64,000 bases of DNA from Shimwellia pseudoproteus (lineage in GTDB: Bacteria > Pseudomonadota > Gammaproteobacteria > Enterobacterales > Enterobacteriaceae). The stretch lies in the NCBI RefSeq assembly GCF_016415625.1, contig NZ_WBXP01000013.1:1-64000 (forward strand). The letters run 5' to 3'. Each line of letters opens with the position of its first letter. The first letter of the stretch is position 1. A program made the position numbers and the translations under genes. Under the pieces are notes generated by a model, which worked only from the letters and a program-made list of their open reading frames with translations, did no database searches and was not told where the DNA came from. Positions 1 through 10,311 of this stretch are shown here, in pieces.

Positions 1-21
1 TTTGAACTTTTGCTTTGTCAC
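1..21 (-). CDS. IS903-type transposase, first 7 codons (runs off the window)
   Basis: A GTG start at 21-19 on the minus strand opens codons M-T-K-Q-K-F-K, which match the N-terminus of IS903-family DDE transposases apart from T for A at position 2. The rest of the gene lies to the left of the window, so integrity cannot be judged. The identification rests on these codons together with the flanking terminal repeat at the expected distance (about 77 bp between start codon and IS tip). Confidence 0.7.
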
Positions 22-80
22 AGGATGTCGCTACAGGGTCAGGAGTGTGGTGATCTGATCCTAATTTCGGCTAAAAGTTC

Positions 81-98
81 GATTTATTCAACAAAGCC
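81..98. repeat. IS903-type 18-bp terminal inverted repeat
   Basis: GATTTATTCAACAAAGCC is the exact reverse complement of the canonical IS903 terminal repeat and marks the outer boundary of the element. The matching repeat at the other end lies outside the window. Confidence 0.85.
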
Positions 99-107
99 AT
101 TCACCGG
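99..107. repeat. Presumed 9-bp target-site duplication (one copy)
   Basis: IS903 duplicates 9 bp of target on insertion. The nine bases next to the terminal repeat are ATTCACCGG and already belong to the ompA-like reading frame (F-T-G). The second copy would be beyond the left edge, so this is a prediction. Confidence 0.5.
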
Positions 108-936
108 TTATCAGATAACGCCCTGGCTGGCCGCTGAAGGTGGCTATGATTATCTGGGCAATATGCAGCTTAATGGTAAACAAGGCGCCCCGGGCGCCAG
201 AATGAAAAGCCAGGGCCTGCAGCTGTCGCTGAAAGCCAGCTACGGATTAACTGATAGCTGGGACATTTATACCCGCGCCGGCGCGATGGGTTATCGTGCT
301 GAATCCGACAGTCGTGGGCATAACAAATTTGAAACCGGCGTCCGCCCCCTCGTGGCAGTGGGTACCGAATATGCCTTCACCCCTGCCCTGGCGGGCCGCC
401 TTGAATACCAGTGGGTCAGCAATGTGGGTAACACAAATCAGATTGGTGTTAGCGCTGATGCCAGCAGCCTCACCGCCGGGGTGGTATATCGCTTTGGTCA
501 ACACGATAACGCTCCAGCGCCTGCTCCGGCGCCTGTCGCGGCCCCGGCAACGGTAGCGCCAAAAACGTTTAACCTCAAATCAGACGTTATGTTCGCGTGG
601 GATTCAGCCACCCTCACCACGGAAGGTAAGGCAGCCATCACCCGGTTGTACAACTCCCCTGAATTACAGGCCGCCAGAAATCACAGCACCACGGTCATCG
701 GCTATACCGACCGTATGGGGGATGCGGCTTACAACCAGGCACTCTCTGCCCGCCGGGCACAAACCGTGGCCGACCAGCTTGTTGCCCTCGGGATGTCGCC
801 GTCGCAGGTCACCACCGAAGGACGAGGCTCTCGTGATTCGGTTACCGGCGGCAGTTGTGATTATCTTAATAGTCATGCGCTGGTTAAGTGCCTCGCGCCG
901 GACCGCCGAGTACTGGTGCAAATCTCCGGCCAATAA
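99..936 (+). pseudogene. ompA paralogue truncated by IS insertion (3' part)
   Basis: From the IS boundary the frame reads F-T-G-Y-Q-I-T-P-W and continues as an OmpA-type protein. The rest of the 8-strand barrel follows (Y-D-Y-L-G, D-I-Y-T-R-A-G, R-L-E-Y-Q-W, V-Y-R-F-G-Q), then a Pro/Ala hinge (APAPAPAPVAAPA), then a periplasmic OmpA-like peptidoglycan-binding domain with G-Y-T-D-R-M-G and Y-N-Q-A-L-S-A-R-R-A-Q. It ends L-A-P-D-R-R-V-L-V-Q-I-S-G-Q. About 60 residues (signal peptide and first strands, judged against E. coli OmpA) are missing and should lie left of the IS. The frame stays open into the IS, but that part has no OmpA similarity, so the gene is interrupted. A rho-independent terminator follows. 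It is probably a second OmpA rather than the main one, because E. coli ompA maps elsewhere. Confidence 0.85.
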
Positions 937-968
937 TCGCGCCACTTCCTTGTGTCTGTTAGTCTTTT

Positions 969-995
969 GCCCGATCTCCCATCGGGCTTTTTTTT
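969..995 (+). terminator. Terminator of the ompA-like gene
   Basis: GCCCGAT-CTCCC-ATCGGGC stem-loop followed by eight T residues. Confidence 0.85.
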
Positions 996-1033
996 ATCCG
1001 TACCCGCCATCATGATCTTTTCGTTGCCGCCAC

Positions 1034-1423
1034 TTAGCGCCGGGCTAGCGTGACCAATTCACGGTTAATCACCTCAAGTCCCTGAATATTCTGTTGCTGC
1101 AAATAAATCGCGTTCATTGCGGCCAGATCGCCAAGGTGTGTCAGGGCAGCAAATACCTGCCGGGCCTCGCTGTGCGGATTCATCACATCTTCACCGTGGA
1201 TGTCCCGCAAGTAATCATCTTTCAGCGACTGGCTCAGACGGTTAATCTGCTGGGCGCTATCCTGGTAATAATGTTGCAGCGTATCATCTGACGGATGCAG
1301 GCTATTGTCTGCGGTAACTATCGGTACTGGCAGGGCGTTTACCCGGTGCACCTGGGTCATACTGGCCGAACTGCACCCGGCCAGTAGCAGGGTAGTTAAC
1401 AGCACTGCAGATCGTAAATTCAT
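1034..1423 (-). CDS. Small outer-membrane lipoprotein of unknown function
   Basis: I do not recognise this 129-residue protein. It has a type II signal peptide with lipobox L-L-A-G-C (Cys17) followed by Ser-Ser, which predicts outer-membrane sorting. The rest is Gln/Leu-rich and looks helical (residues about 45-129, H-Y-Y-Q-D-S-A-Q-Q-I-N-R-L). I chose the ATG at 1423 because it has an AGGGGAACC ribosome site and places the lipobox correctly; a longer frame opening at 1465 would put 14 polar residues before the signal. It is convergent with the ompA-like gene and lies downstream of leuU, where E. coli K-12 has argG/yhbX. The E. coli comparison is from memory. Confidence 0.72.
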   Translation of the reverse strand: MNLRSAVLLTTLLLAGCSSASMTQVHRVNALPVPIVTADNSLHPSDDTLQHYYQDSAQQINRLSQSLKDDYLRDIHGEDVMNPHSEARQVFAALTHLGDLAAMNAIYLQQQNIQGLEVINRELVTLARR

Positions 1424-1547
1424 GGTTCCCCTTATGGACTTGTCCATCATCTGGTCAAGGCGCAAAGGGATACTTTAGCCGTCGGGGGGGAGCAGGAACC
1501 AGCGAGGGTTTGTTTATAAATAAACCACTGCGGCCTGATAAGCAGGC

Positions 1548-1572
1548 AAAAAAAAGACGCCATCAGGCGTCT
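1548..1572 (-). terminator. secG-leuU terminator
   Basis: On the minus strand GACGCC-TGAT-GGCGTC is followed by eight T residues, about 14 bp after the tRNA 3' end. Confidence 0.85.
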
Positions 1573-1585
1573 CTTTCTTAAATAT

Positions 1586-1672
1586 TGGTACCGAGGACGG
1601 GACTTGAACCCGTAAGCCCTATTGGGCACTACCACCTCAAGGTAGCGTGTCTACCAATTCCACCACCTCGGC
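1586..1672 (-). tRNA. leuU: tRNA-Leu, anticodon GAG
   Basis: An 87-nt class II tRNA with an encoded CCA 3' end, acceptor GCCGAGG pairing with CCTCGGT, the D-loop box TGGTAGACACG, anticodon loop TTGAGGT (GAG, reading CUC/CUU leucine codons), a long variable arm and the T-loop GGTTCAAGTCC. It starts only 7 bp after the secG stop, as in E. coli, so it is almost certainly processed from a secG-leuU transcript. Confidence 0.97.
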
Positions 1673-1679
1673 ACAGAAC

Positions 1680-2012
1680 TTAGTGCGGGATATCGCTGGT
1701 CGGCTTAGCCGGTGCAGCTGGCTGGGTCTGCTCAGACTGTGCTGGCTGACTCAGGTTTTCCCACTCGCTTCCTTTGCTGGTTTTGTTACTGTTGATATTA
1801 CCCAGAGCCAGGCTCATGATGAAGAACAGCGCCGCCAGAATTGCCGTCATACGGGTCATGAAGTTACCAGAACCACTTGAACCGAACAGCGTGGCGGAAG
1901 CGCCTGCACCAAAGGAGGCTCCCATATCAGCGCCTTTACCTTGTTGCAGCATAATCAAACCCACCAGGGCGATGGCTACAATAAGGAAAACTACTAACAG
2001 AGCTTGATACAT
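1680..2012 (-). CDS. secG: SecG, accessory subunit of the SecYEG translocon
   Basis: SecG stimulates SecA-driven preprotein translocation at the inner membrane by inverting its topology. The protein is 110 residues, the E. coli length, with two membrane helices (about 2-22 and 52-72) separated by the conserved Q-Q-G-K-G-A-D-M-G-A-S-F-G-A-G cytoplasmic loop, and a Pro/Gln-rich C-terminal tail. A ribosome site (AAGGAAC) precedes the ATG. In E. coli glmM lies directly upstream. Here three extra genes separate them, so secG needs its own promoter. Confidence 0.96.
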   Translation of the reverse strand: MYQALLVVFLIVAIALVGLIMLQQGKGADMGASFGAGASATLFGSSGSGNFMTRMTAILAALFFIMSLALGNINSNKTSKGSEWENLSQPAQSEQTQPAAPAKPTSDIPH

Positions 2013-2099
2013 AATTAACCTGTTCCTTGCGGGTCATCCGCATACCAAAGCTTCACCAGTCAAAGCGGGACATTTATCTTCCCACTGAAGCGGGTGTGA

Positions 2100-2128
2100 A
2101 TACTAACCAATGGCTGTCACCTTAGCAA
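2100..2128 (-). promoter_or_regulatory. Candidate sigma-70 promoter of secG-leuU
   Basis: TTGCTA, 17 bp, TAGTAT on the minus strand, about 90 bp before the secG start. Each hexamer matches consensus at four of six positions, so this is a guess supported mainly by spacing and by the need for a promoter here. Confidence 0.3.
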
Positions 2129-2178
2129 GCCCATTTTCTGAATAACGTATTGATTGAATAAATTTTCAGCACACTATT

Positions 2179-3072
2179 TCAATCTCTGGATAAAAGTTGC
2201 CAGCAGTGTCGCAAAACCGGCCGATTTCCGTCGCGATTACACCAGATAGTAATCGGAATATCGCAGGTAAGCGCTGGATCCTGGGGACAAAATTGCACCA
2301 GTTCGCCGCTGGCCAGTTGCTCTGCGACTGTTGACTCCGGTAACCAGGCCAGCCCGAGGTGGCGCAGCACCATTTCGCGGATACTTTCACTTAGCCCGCT
2401 TTCAAACACTTTATAGAGCCGTTTCTGTAGCCGGGCCTCTGCCGGGGCCACAATGCGCCGCACAAAGGTATAGTCGCTATAACACAGCCAGGGTATCGGC
2501 GCGTCATCCACCATCGCGGCCTGATAAAGCCGCGCTGAGATAACCGGAATAAAGCGCTCATAGCGCCACACCGTACTTTGCAGGTGCCCGGCAATCTCTA
2601 CCGTGGGGTGGGCATCAGTCGAATCATAGGTGACCAGCAGATCCACCTGGCGGTTGAGCAATGCCTCAAAATGGTTATCTACCCCCTGTACAGAGGCATT
2701 AACCGTAAAGCTCAGGGACTGCGCCTGCTGGCGCAAGTAGCTGATGATATCGGGCAGCACATTGACTGACAGAGTATGCAGGCTCACCATCACCAGCGTG
2801 TTGTCCGTAACCGGGGACAACGCCCCCAGTTCGCTGCGCGCCTCTGCCAGGGTGGTCAGCACCTGCCGGGCATAGGGTTCAAAACGCTGACCAAAATGGG
2901 TCAGGGTGACGGGGGTCGTGGTGCGATCAAACAGCGGCACCCCAAGGCTGGTTTCCAGAATTTTAATCCGTCGGCTCAGGGCCGGTTGTGTAATATGCCG
3001 CGCCGCAGCGGCCTGTGAAAAACTGCCGTATTGACTCAGGCACAAAAAATCCTCCAGCCATTTGCTGTCCAT
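2179..3072 (-). CDS. LysR-family regulator, HypT/YjiE-like, divergent from iadA
   Basis: A 297-residue LysR-type transcription factor. It has an N-terminal winged helix-turn-helix (residues about 3-62: F-S-Q-A-A-A-A-R-H-I-T-Q-P-A-L-S-R-R-I-K) and a LysR substrate-binding domain (about 90-295). It resembles E. coli HypT (YjiE), including the K-W-L-x-D-F-L start and the G-L-A-W-L-P-E motif near the C-terminus. yjiE is also the divergent neighbour of iadA in E. coli, which supports the match. Inference: it regulates the iadA-transporter pair from the 158-bp shared intergenic region. The ligand is unknown, and I cannot say whether it shares HypT's hypochlorite sensing. Confidence 0.85.
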   Translation of the reverse strand: MDSKWLEDFLCLSQYGSFSQAAAARHITQPALSRRIKILETSLGVPLFDRTTTPVTLTHFGQRFEPYARQVLTTLAEARSELGALSPVTDNTLVMVSLHTLSVNVLPDIISYLRQQAQSLSFTVNASVQGVDNHFEALLNRQVDLLVTYDSTDAHPTVEIAGHLQSTVWRYERFIPVISARLYQAAMVDDAPIPWLCYSDYTFVRRIVAPAEARLQKRLYKVFESGLSESIREMVLRHLGLAWLPESTVAEQLASGELVQFCPQDPALTCDIPITIWCNRDGNRPVLRHCWQLLSRD

Positions 3073-3230
3073 ATGCTTTCCCTGTGGGTATGTCGTTTCG
3101 GTATAGCTGAATAAAAATTTGGCAATGGTACTGCCGCCCCTCTGCCTTTATGGTGGCGGCCAATAACAATAAAAAACCACCTGCTGCTGCATCACGCTAA
3201 TTATCCCTTTTACTGAAGCGGAGTGGTTAT

Positions 3231-4364
3231 ATGTTTACCCTACTGAGTAACGCACGTATTTATGCACCACAAGATATGGGGGTCGGCTCACTATTATTAT
3301 GCCGTGATCATATCGTCGCGCTCGATGAGCACATCCCTTCCCTGCCGTTTCCGGTTACCCATTATGACTGCCGCGGTAAAATTATCATTCCGGGCATTAT
3401 TGATCAGCATATCCATCTGACTGGCGGCGGCGGCGAGGCCGGGTTTGCCAGCCGGACACCCCAGGCCAGGATGAGCGATCTGATTGCCGCCGGGATCACC
3501 ACCGCGGTTGGCGTGCTGGGCACGGACGGGATCTCCCGCTCCCCTAAAGATCTGTATGCTAAAATGCAGTCGCTGAACAGCCAGGGCCTTCGGGCCTATA
3601 TGCATACCGGCTCCTACGAGCTCCCCACCCGCACGATAACCGGCAGTGTCCGGGATGACATTGCGTTTATTCCCCATGTGCTCGGGGTCAAAATCGCCCT
3701 GGCGGATCACCGTAGTTCATTCCCCAGCCATCAGGAACTGTTGCGCCTGGTGAGTGATATTCGGGTTGCCGCGCTGCTGGCCGGGAAAAAGGGCGTGCTC
3801 CATGTCCATATGGGGGGGCTGCCTGAAGGGCTGGCGCCGCTGATGGCACTGTGCGATGCCGGGTTGCCTATCCACCATCTCTCCCCTACCCACCTGGCGC
3901 GCACCCGCCCCCTGTTTGAGCAAGCCGTTCAATTTGCGCTGCGCGGCGGCACCATGGATATCACCTCCGGCGGCAGCCACTTTGCCCCCCAGGAAGAGGT
4001 GGTAGCCGCGGCCCTGGCCGCCGGGGTACCGGCAGAACGCATCACTATCAGTTCCGACGGTAATGGCAGCGTTCCGCGCTTTAACAGCCAGGGAGCGGTA
4101 GAGGGCCTGTCTGCGGCGCCGGTGAATGGCAATATTACCCTGTTACCGCGGCTCATCGATAACGGTGTCCCGCCCGCCGAAGGCATTGCCATGATGACCG
4201 CCAATGTTGCTGACTCGCTGGGGATCACCGGCGGCCGCCTGCACCCCAGGGAGCGGGCCGATATCTGTGTGCTGAACGCGGACTTTTCCCTCTACCAGAC
4301 CTTCGCCGCCGGGCAGTTGATGTATCGCGATGGTGAGTGTCTGGTACGCGGAAATTTTGAATAA
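3231..4364 (+). CDS. iadA: Isoaspartyl dipeptidase
   Basis: A binuclear-zinc amidohydrolase that cleaves beta-aspartyl (isoaspartyl) dipeptides released during turnover of damaged proteins. At 377 residues it is slightly shorter than E. coli IadA (390). The expected ligands are visible: H60 and H62 in D-Q-H-I-H-L-T-G-G-G-G-E with substrate residue E69, carboxylated Lys154 in V-K-I-A-L-A-D-H-R, H193 in H-V-H-M-G-G, H221 in S-P-T-H, and catalytic D276 in S-S-D-G-N-G-S. It is followed 13 bp later by a DcuC-type transporter, so the pair probably imports and cleaves, or recycles, isoaspartyl peptides or aspartate. In E. coli iadA is at a different locus with yjiG/yjiH. Confidence 0.95.
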   Translation: MFTLLSNARIYAPQDMGVGSLLLCRDHIVALDEHIPSLPFPVTHYDCRGKIIIPGIIDQHIHLTGGGGEAGFASRTPQARMSDLIAAGITTAVGVLGTDGISRSPKDLYAKMQSLNSQGLRAYMHTGSYELPTRTITGSVRDDIAFIPHVLGVKIALADHRSSFPSHQELLRLVSDIRVAALLAGKKGVLHVHMGGLPEGLAPLMALCDAGLPIHHLSPTHLARTRPLFEQAVQFALRGGTMDITSGGSHFAPQEEVVAAALAAGVPAERITISSDGNGSVPRFNSQGAVEGLSAAPVNGNITLLPRLIDNGVPPAEGIAMMTANVADSLGITGGRLHPRERADICVLNADFSLYQTFAAGQLMYRDGECLVRGNFE

Positions 4365-4377
4365 GGAGCAGGAACTG

Positions 4378-5850
4378 ATGCCATTACTTATTGCGCTGGT
4401 CGCTATCGTCTTTGCCGGTAGCCTGATCCTGAAACGCTATCATCCCCAGTCGGTACTGCTACTGACCGGGATCGCGTTATTATTGATTGCACAATTTACC
4501 CAGGGCACCAACCTCAGCACGCTGGTAAACAAGACCACCGGTCTGGGGCTGCTGGATGCGTTTGAATATATCCGCGATATTCTCAGCAGCCGCACCGGCG
4601 GGCTGGGGATGCAGATCATGCTGGTAGGCGGCTTCGCCACTTATATGTCGGTCACCGGTGCCAGCCAGGTGCTGGTGCGGATCGCCTCCCGGCCGCTGCA
4701 ACGCCTTAACTCCCCCTACCTGTTGCTGGCGCTCGCCCTGGTGCTGGGGCAGTTTCTGTCGTTGTTTATCAGCAGCGCGACCGGCCTTGGCCTGTTGTTG
4801 ATGGCCACTCTCTACCCGCTGTTGATTCGCCTGGGTTGCAGCCGTGCAGCGGTCGCCGCCGTGATCGCCAGTACCTGTGCGGTGGAATTTGGCCCGGGTT
4901 CCGGTAACTCTGTCCTGGCGGCCAAAACAGCGGGTATTGAGGTGGTGGATTACTTCGTCAATGACCAGCTGCCGGTTGTGGTACCGGTTATCCTGTTCGT
5001 GGCGCTGGTTCATGCCCTGACCCAGCGTTTTTTTGACCGGCGGACCCGCCAGGAGGCGGCGGCGACACCGCATGATCTCGCCGACAGCCTGAACCAGGGC
5101 CCGCAAGCCCCGCTGCTGTATCTGCTGCTGCCCATGCTGCCACTGGCGATTATGCTGCTGTGCAGTAAGCTGGTCTTTTCCTCATTGCGTATCACCATCG
5201 ACACGGCGGTGCTACTTAGTCTGGCAATCGCCCTGCTGTGTGAGTATGTCCGCTGGCGTAATGCCCGGGAGGTGATGGCGGGGGTTCAGAAAGTGTTTGA
5301 TACCATGGGCGGCGTATTTGCCAGCGTGATCACGCTGATTGTCGCCGGTGAGATCTTCTCCGCCGGGTTAAAAGCTATCGGTGCCGTGGATGCGCTGCTG
5401 AGCCTCTCCGGGGAAGCAGGGCTCAGCGCCGCGTCGATTATTCTGATGATGACCCTGGTCACCTTTGTGATCTCCGCCCTGATGGGGTCCGGCAATGCGG
5501 CGTTCTTCTCGTTTGCGCCGATGATCCCGCAAATCAGTGCGCACATTGGCAGTGATGTCGCGGTGATGATGTTACCGGTGCAGATCTCGGCAGGCATTGG
5601 CCGCACGCTGTCTCCGATTGCCGGGGTGATTATCGCCATTGCCGGGATTGCCGGGGTTTCACCGGTGGAGATTGTTAAGCGTACCGCCCTGCCGATGTTG
5701 AGCGGCTGGTTGCTGATGATTGTGATTACCTTCCTGCGCTCCGGGCATTTGCTGGCTATCGTGCCCTGGCTGGCGGGTCTGGTGGTTGTCGCCCTGGCGG
5801 CGGTTCTGTTGATGCGCCTGCGGCGCAAAGTCCCGCAACACGCCGCCTAA
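4378..5850 (+). CDS. DcuC-family anaerobic C4-dicarboxylate-type transporter
   Basis: A 490-residue polytopic inner-membrane protein related to E. coli DcuC (C4-dicarboxylate carrier). Shared blocks are S-R-T-G-G-L-G-M-Q-I-M-L-V-G-G-F-A-T-Y-M, S-S-A-T-G-L-G-L-L-L-M-A-T-L-Y-P, G-S-G-N-A-A-F-F-S-F and G-R-T-L-S-P-I-A-G-V. I chose the ATG at 4378, preceded by AAGGAGCAGG, over an upstream in-frame start at 4330 that would overlap iadA by 35 nt. Coupled to iadA; inference is that it moves aspartate or a beta-aspartyl dipeptide rather than being a general succinate exporter. The family is clear, the substrate is not. Confidence 0.85.
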   Translation: MPLLIALVAIVFAGSLILKRYHPQSVLLLTGIALLLIAQFTQGTNLSTLVNKTTGLGLLDAFEYIRDILSSRTGGLGMQIMLVGGFATYMSVTGASQVLVRIASRPLQRLNSPYLLLALALVLGQFLSLFISSATGLGLLLMATLYPLLIRLGCSRAAVAAVIASTCAVEFGPGSGNSVLAAKTAGIEVVDYFVNDQLPVVVPVILFVALVHALTQRFFDRRTRQEAAATPHDLADSLNQGPQAPLLYLLLPMLPLAIMLLCSKLVFSSLRITIDTAVLLSLAIALLCEYVRWRNAREVMAGVQKVFDTMGGVFASVITLIVAGEIFSAGLKAIGAVDALLSLSGEAGLSAASIILMMTLVTFVISALMGSGNAAFFSFAPMIPQISAHIGSDVAVMMLPVQISAGIGRTLSPIAGVIIAIAGIAGVSPVEIVKRTALPMLSGWLLMIVITFLRSGHLLAIVPWLAGLVVVALAAVLLMRLRRKVPQHAA

Positions 5851-5855
5851 TAATC

Positions 5856-5885
5856 AAAAGGCCCATGTTCAACATGGGCCTTTTT
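5856..5885. terminator. Bidirectional terminator between the transporter gene and glmM
   Basis: GGCCCATG-TTCAA-CATGGGCC with five T on the plus strand and four T on the minus strand. It serves the convergent transporter and glmM transcripts. Confidence 0.8.
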
Positions 5886-5913
5886 AACGGTGAACCGGGG
5901 TCAGAAGCAGTAA

Positions 5914-7251
5914 TCAGACCGCTTTAACGGCATCGGCAATCCGGTTAGCCAGCGAGGTCACCAGGGTTTCGTTCTCGCCTTCCACCATCACGCGGATCAA
6001 CGGCTCGGTACCGGATTTACGCAGCAGCACCCGGCCCCGGTTGCCCAGCTCCGCTTCTACCGCAGCCATGACGGCTTTCACATTGTCATTTTCCAGCGGA
6101 TCGCCACTGCCGGCGGTATAGCGCACGTTAACCAGTATCTGGGGCAGCAGTTTCATACCGCTGCACAGATCTTGCAGGGTCATGTTATTGCGTACAATCG
6201 CGGTCAGCACTTGCAGGGCCGCGACAATACCGTCACCGGTGGTGGTTTTATCCAGCAGGATCACGTGGCCGGAATTTTCCGCCCCAATGCGCCAGCCTTT
6301 CTCTTTCAGGGTTTCCAGTACGTAGCGGTCCCCCACTTTCGCACGGGCGAACGGGATACCCAGATCTTTCAGCGCCAGCTCAAGGCCCATATTGCTCATC
6401 AGCGTGCCAACCGCCCCGCCCTGCAACTGGCCCTGGCGCAGACCTTCACGGGCAATAATGTACAGGATCTGATCCCCGTCCACTTTGTTCCCTTCGTGGT
6501 CCACCATGATAACCCGGTCACCATCGCCATCCAGCGCAATACCGAGGTCGGCTTTCTCTGCCAGAACCCGCTCCTGGAGCATACGCACATCGGTAGCGCC
6601 ACAGCGGTCATTAATATTGGTCCCGTTCGGAGAGCACCCAACGGCAATGACGTCGGCACCCAGTTCACGCAGCACGCTCGGGGCAATGTGGTAAGTCGCA
6701 CCATTGGCGCAGTCCACCACAATTTTCAGTGTGCTCAGGCTCAGCTCATTCGGGAAGGTGCCTTTGCAAAATTCAATATAGCGGCCAGCGGCGTCCACAA
6801 TGCGCGCCGCTTTCCCGAGGTCCGCCGACTCAACGCAGCTGATCTCTTGTTCCAGGCTGTCTTCAATGGCCTGCTCAACATCGTCCGGCAGCTTGGTGCC
6901 TTCGGTAGAGAAAAACTTAATGCCGTTATCGTCATAAGGGTTATGGGAGGCGGAAATCACGATCCCGGCCTCCGCACGGAAGGTGCGGGTCAGGTAGGCA
7001 ATAGCCGGGGTCGGCATCGGGCCGGTAAAGGCAGCTGACAGCCCCGCCGCCGCGAGGCCTGCTTCCAGCGCAGACTCCAGCATATAGCCAGAGATACGGG
7101 TGTCCTTACCAATAATGACCTGGCGGGAGCCGTTACGCGCCAGCACTTTGCCGGCAGCCCAGCCCAGTTTGAGAACAAAGTCCGGGGTAATCGGTGACTG
7201 CCCGACCTTGCCACGCACACCGTCAGTACCAAAATATTTGCGGTTACTCAT
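5914..7251 (-). CDS. glmM: Phosphoglucosamine mutase
   Basis: Converts glucosamine-6-phosphate to glucosamine-1-phosphate for UDP-GlcNAc, feeding peptidoglycan and LPS. It is 445 residues, the E. coli length. The alpha-D-phosphohexomutase features are present: catalytic Ser102 in I-S-A-S-H-N-P, metal loop D-G-D-G-D-R, sugar loop E-N-S-G-H, and phosphate loop R-K-S-G-T-E-P-L. Its start overlaps the folP stop by 8 bp, so translation is probably coupled. The partner genes murA and the GlmS regulator rapZ are also in this window. Confidence 0.98.
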   Translation of the reverse strand: MSNRKYFGTDGVRGKVGQSPITPDFVLKLGWAAGKVLARNGSRQVIIGKDTRISGYMLESALEAGLAAAGLSAAFTGPMPTPAIAYLTRTFRAEAGIVISASHNPYDDNGIKFFSTEGTKLPDDVEQAIEDSLEQEISCVESADLGKAARIVDAAGRYIEFCKGTFPNELSLSTLKIVVDCANGATYHIAPSVLRELGADVIAVGCSPNGTNINDRCGATDVRMLQERVLAEKADLGIALDGDGDRVIMVDHEGNKVDGDQILYIIAREGLRQGQLQGGAVGTLMSNMGLELALKDLGIPFARAKVGDRYVLETLKEKGWRIGAENSGHVILLDKTTTGDGIVAALQVLTAIVRNNMTLQDLCSGMKLLPQILVNVRYTAGSGDPLENDNVKAVMAAVEAELGNRGRVLLRKSGTEPLIRVMVEGENETLVTSLANRIADAVKAV

Positions 7252-8092
7252 AATATGTATTTCCCTTCGCAGAAAGCGTCGCCTCTACCACACGCATGGC
7301 GTCTACAGTCTCTTTGACATCATGAACCCGCAGGATCTGTGCCCCTTGCATGGCCGCAATCACAGCACACGCCAGGCTACCACTCAGACGTTGATCCGGG
7401 CCGACATTAAGCAACTGCCCCACCATTGATTTACGGGACATTCCCACCAGAAGCGGTAAACCAAAACGATGGAATTCAGCCAGCCGCGCCAGAAGCTGAT
7501 AATTATGGCTGAGATTTTTACCGAAACCGAAGCCAGGGTCGAGCAACAATTTATCTTTCGGAATGCCGGCAGCGTCGCAGCGGGCAATATGGTCAGTAAA
7601 AAAGTGCATCACATCGGCAAAGACATCGTCGTATTTCGGGGCGGACTGCATGGTTTTCGGCTCACCCTGCATATGCATCAGGCACACCGGCAGCCCGGTT
7701 TCGGCGGCTGCCTCCAGCGCCCCGGGCTCCTGCAGGGAACGAATATCATTGATAATATGCGCCCCCACCCGGGCAGACTCACGGATCACCGCCGCTTTCG
7801 ACGTATCCACGGAAATCCAGACCTCAAACCGCCGGGCGATAGCTTCCACCACCGGGATCACCCGCTCCAGCTCCTCTTCCGTGCTCACATCCGCCGCCCC
7901 GGGACGGGTAGACTCGCCGCCGATATCAATGATGGTGGCGCCCGCGTTAATCATCAGATTAGCGTGTTTAACCGCTTCCACCAGGGAGTTATGCTGACCA
8001 CCGTCAGAAAAGGAGTCCGGCGTGACATTCAAAATGCCCATCACGTGAGGGTGGGTAAGATCCAGCGTAGTGCCCTGAGCGGTCAGAATCAT
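7244..8092 (-). CDS. folP: Dihydropteroate synthase
   Basis: Condenses 6-hydroxymethyl-dihydropterin pyrophosphate with p-aminobenzoate in folate synthesis; it is the sulfonamide target. The TIM barrel shows [36 protein letters not shown] and G-M-S-R-K-S. I placed the start at 8092 (282 residues, the E. coli length) because GAGAG lies at good spacing. An ATG five codons upstream (8107) has no ribosome site. The native chromosomal gene, with no sign of an acquired resistant allele. Confidence 0.96.
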   Translation of the reverse strand: MILTAQGTTLDLTHPHVMGILNVTPDSFSDGGQHNSLVEAVKHANLMINAGATIIDIGGESTRPGAADVSTEEELERVIPVVEAIARRFEVWISVDTSKAAVIRESARVGAHIINDIRSLQEPGALEAAAETGLPVCLMHMQGEPKTMQSAPKYDDVFADVMHFFTDHIARCDAAGIPKDKLLLDPGFGFGKNLSHNYQLLARLAEFHRFGLPLLVGMSRKSMVGQLLNVGPDQRLSGSLACAVIAAMQGAQILRVHDVKETVDAMRVVEATLSAKGNTYYE

Positions 8093-8123
8093 TGCAGTTT
8101 CTCTCATAAATAATAGGGGTCAC

Positions 8124-8157
8124 AAAAAAAAACCCCGGGCACATGGCCGGGGTTTTA
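8124..8157 (-). terminator. Terminator or attenuator between ftsH and folP
   Basis: On the minus strand AACCCCGG-loop-CCGGGGTT is followed by at least seven T residues. It should end much of the ftsH message before folP-glmM. Confidence 0.75.
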
Positions 8158-8189
8158 CGATTACTCACACGTGTCGTCTGACAGGATGA

Positions 8190-10124
<1,935 letters not shown>

Positions 10125-10311
10125 GTCACTCAAGGGATTAACCTCATATTACAACTGTGTTAAAAACAGCGTCAGGATACTATATATCCAGCGTCTTTCA
10201 AGCTTGCAGCCCAATACACTGGCCCCTTCCCCGCTGAAAACGCTCGTAATGCGCCTTTTCAGATCCCGGGTAGAGTACCAGGTTACCGCTGCCGGAAAGA
10301 CAGTCTGGTTA

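Larger units (their letters stand above)
1..98 (-). mobile_element. IS903-type insertion sequence (IS5 family), left end only
   Basis: Read on the minus strand, the segment begins with the 18-bp terminal repeat typical of IS903 (GGCTTTGTTGAATAAATC, complement of 81-98). It continues with GAACTTTT, then a GGATCAGATCAC block, and reaches a GTG start followed by codons for M-T-K-Q-K-F-K, close to the IS903 transposase start (M-A-K-Q-K-F-K). This spacing and order match my memory of the IS903/Tn903 left end, although the stretches between these blocks differ, so it is a relative rather than the type copy. The element runs off the left edge of the window. Its right-hand border lies inside an ompA-like gene. 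Confidence 0.88.

Noticed and set aside
10-936. A continuous 308-codon frame with a TTG start that could be called an intact OmpA-like protein
   Set aside because: The first 30 codons lie in the IS end and show no OmpA similarity. There is no signal peptide, and the real 5' part of the gene must be left of the IS.
1586-1672. leuU as an integration site for a genomic island
   Set aside because: No integrase gene, no repeated tRNA 3' end and no clear base-composition break was visible in the adjoining sequence.
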